In this document: positions 1 through 7,711 of the stretch, piece after piece
How the letters are laid out: each line of letters starts with the position of its first letter
How positions within the stretch are numbered: position 1 is the stretch's first letter
Source of the DNA: Methylovulum sp.
Lineage (GTDB): Bacteria; Pseudomonadota; Gammaproteobacteria; Methylococcales; Methylomonadaceae
DNA: 64,000 nt
Assembly (NCBI GenBank): GCA_030653435.1
Contig: JAURZI010000079.1
Span: forward strand, 1 to 64,000
Direction: 5' to 3'
Notes under the pieces: model-generated
What the model was told of the DNA's origin: nothing
Databases searched by the model: none
Seen by the model: only the letters and a program-made list of their open reading frames with translations
Program-made: the position numbers and the translations under genes

Positions 1-1
1 C

Positions 2-190
2 TTGGTCAAAGGCTGCCAAATGATCAGGGAACAATCGGCACGCATGGCGAGTTGCATCAATGACCTGGAAGCGTTGACCGAATTATTGAAAGAATTGGCG
101 GAACGCTTTACCTACGGTTGTTCGCTGAACTCAAGAAAAACAAAGCCCAACACATCACAACGCTTTGATATAGGCAGTGCTTTTTTCTAA
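2..190 (+). CDS. 3' end of an unidentified gene (partial)
   Basis: The reading frame is open from the left edge and stops at 188-190, so only the last ~62 codons are present. The visible part is a charged amphipathic helix (IREQSARMASCINDLEALT, then LLKELAERF) followed by a short basic tail. The heptad-like pattern resembles the C-terminal end of a methyl-accepting chemotaxis protein, but there is no conserved signalling hairpin in view, so this is only a suggestion. It is directly followed by the palindromic repeat region. The upstream sequence would settle its identity. Confidence 0.4.
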   Translation: MVKGCQMIREQSARMASCINDLEALTELLKELAERFTYGCSLNSRKTKPNTSQRFDIGSAFF

Positions 191-204
191 AGTTGATGCC
201 TATG

Positions 205-388
205 GGGCACATGCTGTTTGTGCCCACGCGGACAATGTCGGGTTGTGCGGGAAATGGTGGGCAAACGATAAAACTGTTTGCCCACCCTACACGGTAAATT
301 GATGCTATGTTTGATAACCAAACCGCCCTTGGGAAACTGGGGGCGGTTTTTTATGGTGTTCGTGGCGGGCACATGCTGTTCGTGCCCA
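205..388. repeat. Palindromic repeat cluster, copy A
   Basis: Three inverted repeats lie in a row. GGGCACA/TGTGCCC-type hairpins occur near 205-225 and again near 367-388 in almost the same words. Between them, GGTGGGCAAAC (256-266) pairs with GTTTGCCCACC (276-286), and AACCGCCC (321-328) pairs with GGGCGGTT followed by a T run (to 352), which looks like an intrinsic terminator. The second half (CCCACCCTAC, then ATTGAT, then AACCGCCCTTGGGAAAC) recurs at 533-620, 1256-1350 and 1785-1870. Confidence 0.75.
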
Positions 389-420
389 CCGTTACAACGG
401 TTTATGATGTAATGCAAAAC

Positions 421-464
421 AAAAACCGCCCTTTTCGACATCAACCGAATTGGGCGGTTTTTTT
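421..464. terminator. Bidirectional intrinsic terminator-like hairpin
   Basis: AAAAACCGCCC (421-431) pairs with GGGCGGTTTTTTT (452-464) around a 20-nt loop. An A run precedes and a T run follows the GC stem, so it could terminate transcription from either side. It is a variant of the repeated hairpins in this region, with a different loop. Confidence 0.6.
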
Positions 465-532
465 ATGCCCGATGCTTTGGCGTGACAACGCCATTGCAAA
501 CGCTTTTTTTGCCAACCCTTGACGGTTGAAAC

Positions 533-620
533 GGTGGGCAAAACCGCCTGCCCACCCTACGCGGTACATTGATCCTGTTTGCATAACCAAACCGCCTTTG
601 GGGAACCGGGGGCGGTTTAT
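533..620. repeat. Palindromic repeat, copy B
   Basis: Second copy of the repeat unit: GGTGGGCA...TGCCCACCCTAC, then GGTACATTGAT, then an AACCGCC/GGCGGTT hairpin (589-618). It ends about 60 bp upstream of the RAYT transposase gene in the same orientation as copy A. Confidence 0.75.
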
Positions 621-681
621 TTGTGCCGATGGTTTTGTGTGATAATGCAACATCTTTCTTTTACAACGGCTAACCAACCTG

Positions 682-1233
682 ATGTCACGCTACCGACGCG
701 CCGACCTACCCGGCGCAACCTATTTTTTTACGGTGGTAACCTATCGTCGTCGTCCCATCCTGTGTGACGCACCGGTGCGGGCGGCGTTGCGTTCGGCAAT
801 CAAAACCGTGCAATCACGCCATCCCTTCATCATCGATGCGTGGGTTTTGTTGCCTGATCACTTGCATTGCCTCTGGACACTGCCGCCCGGCGATGCTAAT
901 TACCCCATGCGCTGGGGACAAATCAAACGGCTGGTTTCACAAACCTGCATCGAACAATACCATCGACCGGAATGGCTAACGGCATCTAAAACCAAACACC
1001 GTGAATCCACTTTCTGGCAACGGCGCTATTGGGAACATTGCATCACGGCCGATACAGACTATTCACATCATCGCGATTACATTGCCATCAATCCGTTAAA
1101 ACATGGCCTGGTGCCGCGTGTGCGGGATTGGCCTTATTCAACATTCCATCGTGATGTTACCCACGGCATTTACCCGCTGGATTGGGCAGGCTCCACCGAA
1201 TTGCCTGATTTGCCCTGCGGTGAACCCGAATAA
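682..1233 (+). CDS. REP-associated tyrosine transposase (RAYT, Y1 family)
   Basis: 183 aa, a usual length for RAYTs of the IS200/IS605-like Y1 transposase superfamily. Visible hallmarks are the N-terminal YRRADLPGATYFFTVVTYRR, the HUH-type metal site DHLHCLW around residue 60, the YWEH segment near residue 115, and the catalytic-tyrosine helix YIAINPLKHGLV near residue 133 with the family's WPYSTF after it. Family members nick and join single-stranded REP palindromes and are thought to spread them. Here the gene is surrounded by four copies of one palindromic repeat, fitting that role. There are no IS ends tight against the gene, so it looks like a domesticated single-copy RAYT. Confidence 0.93.
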   Translation: MSRYRRADLPGATYFFTVVTYRRRPILCDAPVRAALRSAIKTVQSRHPFIIDAWVLLPDHLHCLWTLPPGDANYPMRWGQIKRLVSQTCIEQYHRPEWLTASKTKHRESTFWQRRYWEHCITADTDYSHHRDYIAINPLKHGLVPRVRDWPYSTFHRDVTHGIYPLDWAGSTELPDLPCGEPE

Positions 1234-1255
1234 CTGCGAATAACTGGGGTCAGCC

Positions 1256-1350
1256 AGGTTGGGTGGGCAACGCTTTTCTGCCCACCTTTTCATGGTACAT
1301 TGATGCTTGATTAACCGAACCGTCCTTGGGAAGCTGGGGGCGGTTTTTTA
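1256..1350. repeat. Palindromic repeat, copy C
   Basis: Starts 22 bp after the RAYT stop. GGTGGGCAACG...TGCCCACC is followed by GGTACATTGATGCTTGATTAACC and an imperfect AACCGTCC/GGGGGCGGTT hairpin with a T6 run (1318-1349). The hairpin directly precedes hicB. Confidence 0.75.
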
Positions 1351-1391
1351 TTGTGGTAGAATTGGTTTTTAAATTTGCCAGGGGAAATGAA

Positions 1392-1592
1392 ATGACTAAC
1401 TTCACACTGGAATATTGGCAGGATGATGATTGGTATGTGGGGAAACTACGCGAGTTACCTAATTGTTTTAGCCAAGGCAAAACATTGCAAGAGTTAGAAG
1501 AAAATATCAAAGAAGTTTATGCGCTATTACTTGAAGATGAAATGCCGGTACCGCTGAATGCAAAAATAAAAGTGTTGAACCTTGCAATATAA
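1392..1592 (+). CDS. hicB: HicB-family antitoxin
   Basis: 66 aa. The sequence MTNFTLEYWQDDDWYVGKL followed by LPNCFSQGKTLQELEENIKE is the HicB partial RNase H-like fold (a beta hairpin, the 'G...GKT..E...N..E' helix). An upstream in-frame TTG at 1326 exists, but AGGGGAAA just before the ATG at 1392 gives a good ribosome binding site, and the upstream codons are repeat sequence. HicB proteins bind and neutralise the mRNA interferase HicA and often repress their own operon; this short form has no visible DNA-binding domain after the core. It overlaps hicA by four bases. Confidence 0.85.
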   Translation: MTNFTLEYWQDDDWYVGKLRELPNCFSQGKTLQELEENIKEVYALLLEDEMPVPLNAKIKVLNLAI

Positions 1593-1771
1593 AACGAAAT
1601 GATTTAATTCGATTACTTGTTGCAAATGGCTGCATTTTGCATCGTCATGGTGGTCGGCACGATATTTACGCTAATCAAGTGGGTGCAAAGTCACCTGTTC
1701 CGCGCCATGCGGAAATAAAAGATTCTTTGGTGAGAATTATTTTAAAACAGCTCAACATTACGCTTGACTGA
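1589..1771 (+). pseudogene. hicA: HicA-family toxin with lost or non-canonical start (ATA)
   Basis: Too short for usual ORF calling. From 1589 the frame reads IKRNDLIRLLVANGCILHRH, then GGRHDIYAN and PVPRHAEIKDSLVRIILKQL, i.e. a complete ~60-aa HicA double-stranded RNA-binding-like fold with the catalytic His of HGG.H. No ATG, GTG or TTG exists upstream before the in-frame stop at 1538. The expected start Met is encoded by ATA at 1589-1591, exactly where an ATGA overlap with the hicB stop would lie. A single G-to-A change at 1591 would give ATAA: hicB still stops, hicA loses its start. The toxin is therefore either silenced or made at low level from ATA. Confidence 0.75.
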
Positions 1772-1784
1772 CTAGCGTGTAGTT

Positions 1785-1870
1785 TGCGCTGGTTACCAAG
1801 CTGGATCTGGGTAACCCAACCCTTGTTGATTGACCGAACTGCCTCTTGGGAAACCGGGGGCGGTTTTTTC
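1785..1870. repeat. Palindromic repeat, copy D
   Basis: Just downstream of hicA. GGTTACC...GGTAACCC replaces the GGTGGGCA stem, then TTGATTGACCGAACTGCC...GGGGGCGGTTTTTT repeats the shared right half with its T run. Together with copy C it brackets the hicBA pair. Confidence 0.65.
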
Positions 1871-1950
1871 GTTTGCGTTGCACTGTAAATCTTTTGGGTA
1901 TTCCGGATATTGCCATGGCGACCATCACATTGGCATCCAAACGCTTTTAT

Positions 1951-2262
1951 TCAAGATGGTCTAGTGCGCGGAGCACCTTCCTCATCAAACTGCAACACCG
2001 TCAACTCGCCGTCGGCATCGGTAATCTCGGCCTGCCGTAACACATTATTGCTGTAATACGTGTAGCGGTGCTCCAGTTCGATTTCCCCATAGACCACTTT
2101 TTGGCATAACAACAGCCGCTCTTGCACGTCGAAATATCCCTGAAAATAAGTGTTGCGGTTGTTCAACTGCGTTGCAGTTAGCGGGTCAACCAGTTTCAGC
2201 GGTAATTTAACGCCGCTGTAGCTTATAAAATAACGGCAATCGCAGCACCCTTCACTATTCAT
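1951..2262 (-). CDS. Conserved hypothetical protein (CDCRYFISYSG family)
   Basis: 103 aa from the ATG at 2262; an in-frame ATG at 2307 would add 15 residues. Begins MNSEGCCDCRYFISYSGVKL and continues with LVDPLTATQLNNRNTYFQGY, then a beta-rich stretch (ERLLLCQKVVYGEIELEHRY, YYSNNVLRQAEI) ending in acidic residues. The pattern looks like a small conserved domain family of unknown function found in proteobacteria (I recall it as DUF6156, unverified), with no signal peptide or membrane segment. It is divergent from the downstream AAA+ gene and isolated from other genes. Confidence 0.6.
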   Translation of the reverse strand: MNSEGCCDCRYFISYSGVKLPLKLVDPLTATQLNNRNTYFQGYFDVQERLLLCQKVVYGEIELEHRYTYYSNNVLRQAEITDADGELTVLQFDEEGAPRTRPS

Positions 2263-2516
2263 GATCACTATACCCTGTTGCAAATAGAGTTGTTTGAAAG
2301 CAAGCATTGTGCCTTTGTTGCAAGCCAGTCACTGCGGGCATTCGCGCCATGCCGCACTGTCGTAAAATCGCCTTAACCACCGCCGCTTGTCGGTTTTGCG
2401 ACAGCACAATTGGTCTGATGCCTAAATAATTCAATAGCTTTCGGATGGCGCTGTTTTTGCTTCACTAGGGTTATTGTCTGAAAGCGGCTGTTTGCCGCAA
2501 CCCAACAGGAAGCCCT

Positions 2517-4220
2517 ATGAAATTGCAGATCGAGCGCCGTTATGTCGAAAATCTGACCGAAACTTTCCCGCATCTGATTACGCTGAAGGAACAACTGCGT
2601 TTTGGCAACAAGGCCGAAGTGTTTTATCAACAGTTGTCCGCACATGAGTGGCAGTTCCTGCATGGACAGTATGTCGCTTCAGGCGCACAAAGCCAGGCGG
2701 CGTTGCTGGCAACCCTGCAAAGCGCATTGCAAGATGGCGGCAACCGCTACGAAGCCGAGCAACTGGAACTGGCGCTGTCGGCTATCACCCGTTATCTGAT
2801 AGATCACGCCCAGCGCGGCTGGTTGTTCCATGCCGATGCGAAGGGCAGGGTCTGCGCCTATTTGATTACTCGGCTCGATTATACGCCGCCCGGCGAGGAA
2901 GAAGCGGGCCGCATCCTGGTCGAGCTGAAAGCGAATACCAAAGGCAAGATTGCCGTTGAAACATTGGTGATACGCGCCAGGGATATAGCCGGAAAAACCA
3001 TCGCCGAAATATTGGCCGCAAAAGGCTATTTGAAAGAAACCCCGGAACTGATCGCCGTTTACGACGAAGCTGCCGCCCGCTACTTCGACTGGCGTGGCCG
3101 TTACGGCGAGCAGTTTTCCGGCTGGGGCACGGCAATTTATGTCGAAGACCCGTCTGCCAGCCATCGCAACAGCGATTGGACGCGCAAGGACACCGTGGTG
3201 CTGTCGTCGGCGGGCGGCTCTTGCCGCTTGGTCAACGACGAAAATATCCTCAGCGAGCGTGCGTTGACTCTGGAAACGTCCGGCGACATTCTTGGCAAAT
3301 ATTTACGCAAAGCCGGTAAAAGCATGCGCTATGACAGCAAGACTGAACATGCGATGGAAGCCTCGAAAGCCGACATACCCAAAGGCGTGTTCACCGATGT
3401 GCCTATCCATGGTTATATCCTGATGTTTCATCTGGAACTGCATCATCATGTTTGGGTGCATGTCGATGACATAGAGCCTTACCAATATCAGCCTGAATTG
3501 AAACAAAAACTGATTTTGCCGCCGGAACAAACCGATCTGATCGACATACTCACAGCCGAAATGGATATGCTGATGGACGATATTGTTGCCGGTAAATCCG
3601 GCGGCACCACGGTGTTGTGTGCGGGGCCTGCCGGTGTAGGCAAAACCCTGACCGCCGAAGTTTATTCGGAAATCATTAAGCGCCCTCTATATCGGGTGCA
3701 TTCCGGGCAATTGGGCCTGAATGTCGCGGAAATGGAAAAAGTGCTCAAAGACACGCTGATCCGCGCCCAGCGCTGGGGTGCAGTGATGTTGATCGACGAG
3801 GCCGACGTTTATATCAAGCGCCGTAGCGATAATCTGGCTGCCAATGCCGTGGTCGGCGTGTTTTTACGGGTTTTGGAGTATTTCAACGGCCTGTTGTTTT
3901 TAACGACCAACCGCGTCGACGACATCGACGAAGCGATTATTTCCCGCTGCATTGCGATGATCAAATACCACGCCCCCAACAGCGCCGACCGCCGTAAAAT
4001 ATGGGGTGTCATGACCGAGCAGTTTGCCTTGCCGGTCGACCAGGCCTTGCTAGAGCAATTGGCGGAAATCTTTCCAACCGCCACTGGCCGCGACATCAAG
4101 GGACTGACCAAACTGGTCGCCAAGTTTTGCCAGCAAAAGCAACTGGCGCCTAGCCTGGACGTATTCAAGCGCTGCTCGGTGTTTCGGGGTTTGGAGTTGG
4201 CGGGGGTGGAAGAGGATTGA
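2517..4220 (+). CDS. AAA+ ATPase with unknown N-terminal region
   Basis: 567 aa. Residues ~1-330 match nothing I recognise; ~355-520 is an AAA+ module with Walker A GPAGVGKT (~370), Walker B VMLIDEAD (~426), sensor-1 LFLTTNR and an arginine-finger segment DEAIISRCIAMI, and a short lid domain follows. Such single-module AAA+ proteins remodel or unfold protein partners as hexamers; the partner here is unknown. No protease or membrane domain is visible and no neighbour runs with it. The ATG at 2517 follows AGGAAG. Confidence 0.85.
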   Translation: MKLQIERRYVENLTETFPHLITLKEQLRFGNKAEVFYQQLSAHEWQFLHGQYVASGAQSQAALLATLQSALQDGGNRYEAEQLELALSAITRYLIDHAQRGWLFHADAKGRVCAYLITRLDYTPPGEEEAGRILVELKANTKGKIAVETLVIRARDIAGKTIAEILAAKGYLKETPELIAVYDEAAARYFDWRGRYGEQFSGWGTAIYVEDPSASHRNSDWTRKDTVVLSSAGGSCRLVNDENILSERALTLETSGDILGKYLRKAGKSMRYDSKTEHAMEASKADIPKGVFTDVPIHGYILMFHLELHHHVWVHVDDIEPYQYQPELKQKLILPPEQTDLIDILTAEMDMLMDDIVAGKSGGTTVLCAGPAGVGKTLTAEVYSEIIKRPLYRVHSGQLGLNVAEMEKVLKDTLIRAQRWGAVMLIDEADVYIKRRSDNLAANAVVGVFLRVLEYFNGLLFLTTNRVDDIDEAIISRCIAMIKYHAPNSADRRKIWGVMTEQFALPVDQALLEQLAEIFPTATGRDIKGLTKLVAKFCQQKQLAPSLDVFKRCSVFRGLELAGVEED

Positions 4221-4224
4221 TGGG

Positions 4225-4245
4225 CGCCATAGAAATCGTATGGCG
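4225..4245 (+). terminator. Possible terminator hairpin after the AAA+ gene
   Basis: CGCCATA pairs with TATGGCG across a 7-nt loop immediately after the stop. There is no T run, so termination strength is uncertain. Confidence 0.35.
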
Positions 4246-4365
4246 GCAAACCTGCGTAGGGTACGAATCGGAGCCGGGTTTAGATTTAAAAATAAAAGTT
4301 GCTGTTCAGCTGATGCTAAGTAATGATGTAAAAGTTATTCGGAATTCATAACGAGGCTAACTGCT

Positions 4366-4712
4366 ATGCGTGACGAATATGATTTTAGTAATGACAAACT
4401 CGCCAACGAGGTTCCGCATTTGACGCAACTTCAAGCAGAAAACATCGGCAAAAGCCGTATCACGCTTTTTTGGATGATGATATTGTGGCTGCTTTTCGTG
4501 AGCGGGCCGAGCAAAGTGGTAAGGCCTATCAAACACTGATTGACGAGGCTTTGCGTGTCAGTTTGTCTCCAGGGTCGGAACCGCGGACTGTTGATATACC
4601 ACCCTGTCAGTTTTGCACGGACGTATCAGAAAATCCACCGGGCGTTTCATCGGACAGTTGCAAAGCCTGTGCTTCTTTTTGTACCGTCTCTTTTTGCTGT
4701 TGCGACAGATAA
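4366..4712 (+). pseudogene. BrnA-type antitoxin, frameshifted
   Basis: The ATG at 4366 opens MRDEYDFSNDKLANEVPHL...GKSRITLF, the usual start of BrnA/CopG-like antitoxins. The frame then turns to WMM after a run of six T (4466-4471). Reading the run as seven T restores ITLFLDDDIVAAFRERAEQ and GKAYQTLIDEALRVSL, the ribbon-helix-helix core. So one T has been lost (or the run slips). The shifted frame continues beyond the expected end into a gene coded on the other strand, so its natural stop is also lost. No BrnT toxin lies upstream in the 145-bp gap, making this an orphan remnant. Confidence 0.75.
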
Positions 4713-4798
4713 GTCCCCGTCATTATTACCGCCATGATGACCAGGTAAACCACCGACGCAATACGCCTGACTTTTTTGCTGTTCTCATAATCGCTCAT
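4607..4798 (-). CDS. Small single-span membrane protein
   Basis: 63 aa from the ATG at 4798 (purine-rich GGTGGGGG upstream). MSDYENSKKVRRIASVVYLV then IMAVIMTGTYL gives one transmembrane helix at about residues 13-31 with the basic end inside, followed by a polar Q/E-rich tail. I do not recognise a family. It lies 48 bp after the 169-aa membrane protein and the HPP gene on the same strand and may be the last gene of that unit. Its 3' half overlaps the antitoxin remnant on the other strand. Confidence 0.55.
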   Translation of the reverse strand: MSDYENSKKVRRIASVVYLVIMAVIMTGTYLSQQQKETVQKEAQALQLSDETPGGFSDTSVQN

Positions 4799-4846
4799 TA
4801 TTAACACCCCCCACCTTGACATAATAAATAACACCAAACCCTGCCG

Positions 4847-5356
4847 TCAGTTGCTGCGCGCAGGGAAGCCTAAGAAGATCGCCGTTACTTTTTCGGCGCC
4901 GAGTACACGGATGAGTTCGACGCCAACACAATAGATGATTAACAGCATGAACAACACGAGGTTTAGCGCCCAAAAGCGCGGCCATACCACACCAGTCAGC
5001 AGATGTGAAACCGCGACTGAAACCCCGTCATATTTCACAACCAGTGGGATCAATTCCTCCAACAGCCTGAATAGCCAGGCAAACATGCTGTAAATAAGTG
5101 CTTTCCAGAAGATGCCGAACACCAGCGGCAGGTCTGCCATGCAATTGGCAACCCGCAGTTTGTTGACGATCAGGATGGCTTTCGCGACAATCAGCGCCCC
5201 TATCGTTGCGGCGCTGGAATCGCCCAGTGTTATGCCATAACTGTCTTCAACAAGTTTTCTCGTGAAGGCTAACAGATGAAATGCCGCCAGAAAAAACAAT
5301 ACGGTTGGGATAGATGTCTTTATGTCTTCTTTTACGGTCAGTAACACGTTGCTCAT
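4847..5356 (-). CDS. Conserved multi-span membrane protein, function unknown
   Basis: 169 aa with four probable transmembrane segments: TVLFFLAAFHLLAF (~18-32), IGALIVAKAILIV (~52-64), FGIFWKALIYSMFAWLF (~80-96) and WALNLVLFMLLIIYCVGVEL (~129-150). No catalytic motif, no signal peptide. It follows the HPP-CBS gene after 130 bp on the same strand, which suggests a shared transcript, but the job of the protein is not evident. Confidence 0.6.
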   Translation of the reverse strand: MSNVLLTVKEDIKTSIPTVLFFLAAFHLLAFTRKLVEDSYGITLGDSSAATIGALIVAKAILIVNKLRVANCMADLPLVFGIFWKALIYSMFAWLFRLLEELIPLVVKYDGVSVAVSHLLTGVVWPRFWALNLVLFMLLIIYCVGVELIRVLGAEKVTAIFLGFPARSN

Positions 5357-5488
5357 TGTTTACTCGCGCTTAAGTTGTGCGGATATTTGCATGGACTGGC
5401 CCGCTTGCCAAGCATTATAAGCGGCTAAGGGGATTTTGGCGAAAAGGAAGGGCGCGGCAAGCTGTTTCGATGCGGTTTGTCAGCTGTT

Positions 5489-6664
5489 TTAGTTCTGTTT
5501 GCTGCCGCCGGACAGCGCATGGTTATACAGCGCGGCAATTAAATGTCCCTGGTGCACCATGCCGACCAGGCGATTTTCATGGTCAACAATCGGAATTTGC
5601 CGGTAACCCTGATTGGACATTAGAGGAATAAGTTCGACGATATGCGTGCTTGCAGGCAGCACGGCAACGCAAGTGCTCATGATTTGCCCGACTGCTTCCG
5701 GCTTGTCTGTTGAAATATCCGGGGTGCGGCGTATAAACGCCCGAAACTTGTCCTGAAAATTTTCATAGGCATTCAAGTTTACAAATTTAAAGAAATCGTT
5801 CCACGTGACAATACCAATGACTCGCCGCGATTTGTCTATGACAGGCAGGGCCTTGCGTTTCTCGCGGTACATGATTTGCCAAGCTGCTTCAATTTCGGTT
5901 CCGAATTCAACGGGCTGCATAGCTTGATCCATAATATCCCCACAGGTGATGATATTACGGCTGCGCTTAAAGCTATTGCGCTGGGCATCGTTCAGTAAAT
6001 GGCTTAAGTCCCCAGGCGTAATGTCGATAAAAACATCCCTGCTTTCCAGCGCCTGTTCCAGATCCTGTGTGGAAATGCCGGTGAGTTGCGTTTCAGCTGC
6101 GGTGTTGCGTTGAGTTTTTTTAGGGCGTATAGGCTGCTGGCGTACTGGATATTGATAGCCCAAAACGTAGCGATTGATCACAATTGCCAAGATAAGCATG
6201 ATGGTGACATTCAAGCCAACCGGCATCAGCACAAAGCCATAACCCAGCGTAGCGGCGGCGTCCCGCGCCAGCAACGGCACCAGTGCGGTTGCGGCACCGG
6301 GCGGATGCAGGCAGCGCAACAACAGCATTGCCAGCACGCTGCCGCCGACTGCACAGCTTGAACTCAGCACGGTGCCTGCGAAGTTTGCGGCGCAAGCAAC
6401 ACCGATAATAGCAGAGACCAGATGTCCGCCGACCAGTGGCCATGGCTGTGCCAGCGGGCTGGTGGGGATAATAAACAAAATCACCGCAGACGCGCCCATA
6501 GACGCCACAACCACCGGATAAGCGATGTTCAAGTGCAGGCTTTGGCTGCATAAGGCTACGATTAATAGGGCAACTGAACAGGCCAAGACGGCAAGAGCTT
6601 TACCTTTTAGGCTGAGATTGACCGGATCTATAGGTAGGCAACGGATAAATTGATCTATGTTCAT
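5489..6664 (-). CDS. HPP family membrane protein with tandem CBS domains
   Basis: 391 aa from the ATG at 6664 (an ATG at 6673 is also in frame). Residues ~20-170 are the HPP domain: four to five hydrophobic helices, the PTSPLAQPWPLVGGH segment and the diagnostic HPPGAATALVPLL. Residues ~245-385 are two CBS domains (CGDIMDQAMQPVEFG...; VGQIMSTCVAVLPASTHIVE...), which usually bind adenosine nucleotides and gate the attached module. A plant chloroplast HPP protein is reported to transport nitrite; transport of a nitrogen oxide here is inference, helped by the divergent SufR-like regulator and the nor genes. Confidence 0.85.
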   Translation of the reverse strand: MNIDQFIRCLPIDPVNLSLKGKALAVLACSVALLIVALCSQSLHLNIAYPVVVASMGASAVILFIIPTSPLAQPWPLVGGHLVSAIIGVACAANFAGTVLSSSCAVGGSVLAMLLLRCLHPPGAATALVPLLARDAAATLGYGFVLMPVGLNVTIMLILAIVINRYVLGYQYPVRQQPIRPKKTQRNTAAETQLTGISTQDLEQALESRDVFIDITPGDLSHLLNDAQRNSFKRSRNIITCGDIMDQAMQPVEFGTEIEAAWQIMYREKRKALPVIDKSRRVIGIVTWNDFFKFVNLNAYENFQDKFRAFIRRTPDISTDKPEAVGQIMSTCVAVLPASTHIVELIPLMSNQGYRQIPIVDHENRLVGMVHQGHLIAALYNHALSGGSKQN

Positions 6665-6718
6665 GATAACCATCTGGCAAGAATGATGGCAAAAAGCATA
6701 ACAAACAAAATATACTTA

Positions 6719-6735
6719 AACAATATATATATGTT
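6719..6735. promoter_or_regulatory. Candidate operator between HPP gene and SufR-like regulator
   Basis: AACA (6719-6722) and TGTT (6732-6735) flank a nine-base alternating AT core in the 145-bp divergent promoter region. The dyad resembles the short arms of operators used by winged-helix dimers such as SufR, and the surrounding AT-rich stretch can hold -10 elements for both directions. No experiment supports it. Confidence 0.35.
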
Positions 6736-6809
6736 ATATTATGCTCTTATATTGAATGGGGGGTGGGTTTTTGTTATCCTTGGTTTAATTCAATTGACAA
6801 GAGGATGTT

Positions 6810-7442
6810 ATGGCGGAAAAAGTCGGGTCACGACAACAGCAAATTTTAAAATTATTACTTGAAAATAAAGCCGGGCTGAGCATTGATGAAGTGGCGGCGG
6901 CGTTGGATATTTCGCGTAACGCAGTGCAGCAGCATTTCACGGCGCTGGAAAGGGACGGTTATATACAAACCGGTGGCTTGAATAAGACCGCAGGACGCCC
7001 GGTTCGCGCCTATATCCTCACGGAAGCGGGTATTAACTGTTTTCCCAAGCAATATGCGTGGTTTTCCGAGCTGATTGTCAGCAGTTTGAAGGAAGAAATG
7101 GGGTCGGAAGCGTTTAAGCGTTATTTGCATAAACTGGGCACATCGCTTTCGCAAAGTCTGCTGCCCCAGTTTGAAGGCAAGCCTAACAGCGAACGCATGG
7201 CTGAATTGCTTAAGGTGATGGCGCAACTGGGTTTTCAGGCTAAAGCGGTGGTGGATAGCGATGACAGCAGCATCGAAGCCTGTAACTGTATCTATCATGA
7301 GTTGGCGCAAAAGCACGAGGAAATTTGTGAATTTGACCGGGCATTAATTACATCCTTACTGGATAAAGATATAGACCATGTTGAATGTATGGCAAAAGGC
7401 GGCGCTATTTGCCGCTTCAAGATTATCAAACAATCAGGCTGA
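6810..7442 (+). CDS. SufR-like winged-helix regulator with Fe-S cysteines
   Basis: 210 aa. Residues ~5-75 form a winged helix (RQQQILKLLLENKAGLSIDE, VAAALDISRNAVQQHFTAL, GRPVRAYILTEAG). The C-terminal third carries four cysteines: EACNCIYHELAQKHEEICEF and ECMAKGGAICRF, a layout like the Fe-S binding cysteines of SufR-type repressors that sense Fe-S status, oxidants or nitric oxide. AAGAGG precedes the ATG at 6810. It is divergent from the HPP gene and 270 bp upstream of the nor unit in the same direction, suggesting control of NO metabolism rather than of suf genes, none of which are present. Confidence 0.8.
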   Translation: MAEKVGSRQQQILKLLLENKAGLSIDEVAAALDISRNAVQQHFTALERDGYIQTGGLNKTAGRPVRAYILTEAGINCFPKQYAWFSELIVSSLKEEMGSEAFKRYLHKLGTSLSQSLLPQFEGKPNSERMAELLKVMAQLGFQAKAVVDSDDSSIEACNCIYHELAQKHEEICEFDRALITSLLDKDIDHVECMAKGGAICRFKIIKQSG

Positions 7443-7711
7443 TTGACCTGTCTACAACCTACATTCATCCATCCAGGATAAATTTAGCCTTTTAATGGTA
7501 GGGAGCGCTGCCGCGCGCCTTACGCATCAAAGTCGTGCGTGGGCGTAAAGGCGCGCAGCTGAATGTTGTGTAAGCGGGGGGTGTATGATCGGTCAAGCAT
7601 CCGATCTTCAAACATACTAGCATCCACGTCCAGGAGCGCGTAGCACGGCTGGGGGATGCAAAGCACAAAACCATTCTGGGCAAGCGGCCCGTTTCCGAGC
7701 GATAAACAGCC
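7443..7711. other. Intergenic region before the nor unit
   Basis: Holds a hairpin GCGCGCC-TTACGC (7513-7525) / GCGTAAAGGCGCGC (7543-7556, one-base bulge), which may terminate the regulator transcript or be a mobile palindrome. From about 7588 to the stop at 7703 one frame reads IHVQERVARLGDAKHK then TILGKRPVSER, which looks protein-like but has no start and no recognised family; it may be the tail of a decayed gene. No clear FNR/NNR box was found. Confidence 0.4.

Noticed and set aside
6810-7442. Regulator as an ArsR or DeoR family member
   Set aside because: The winged helix is generic, but the four C-terminal cysteines and their surroundings fit SufR-type proteins better.
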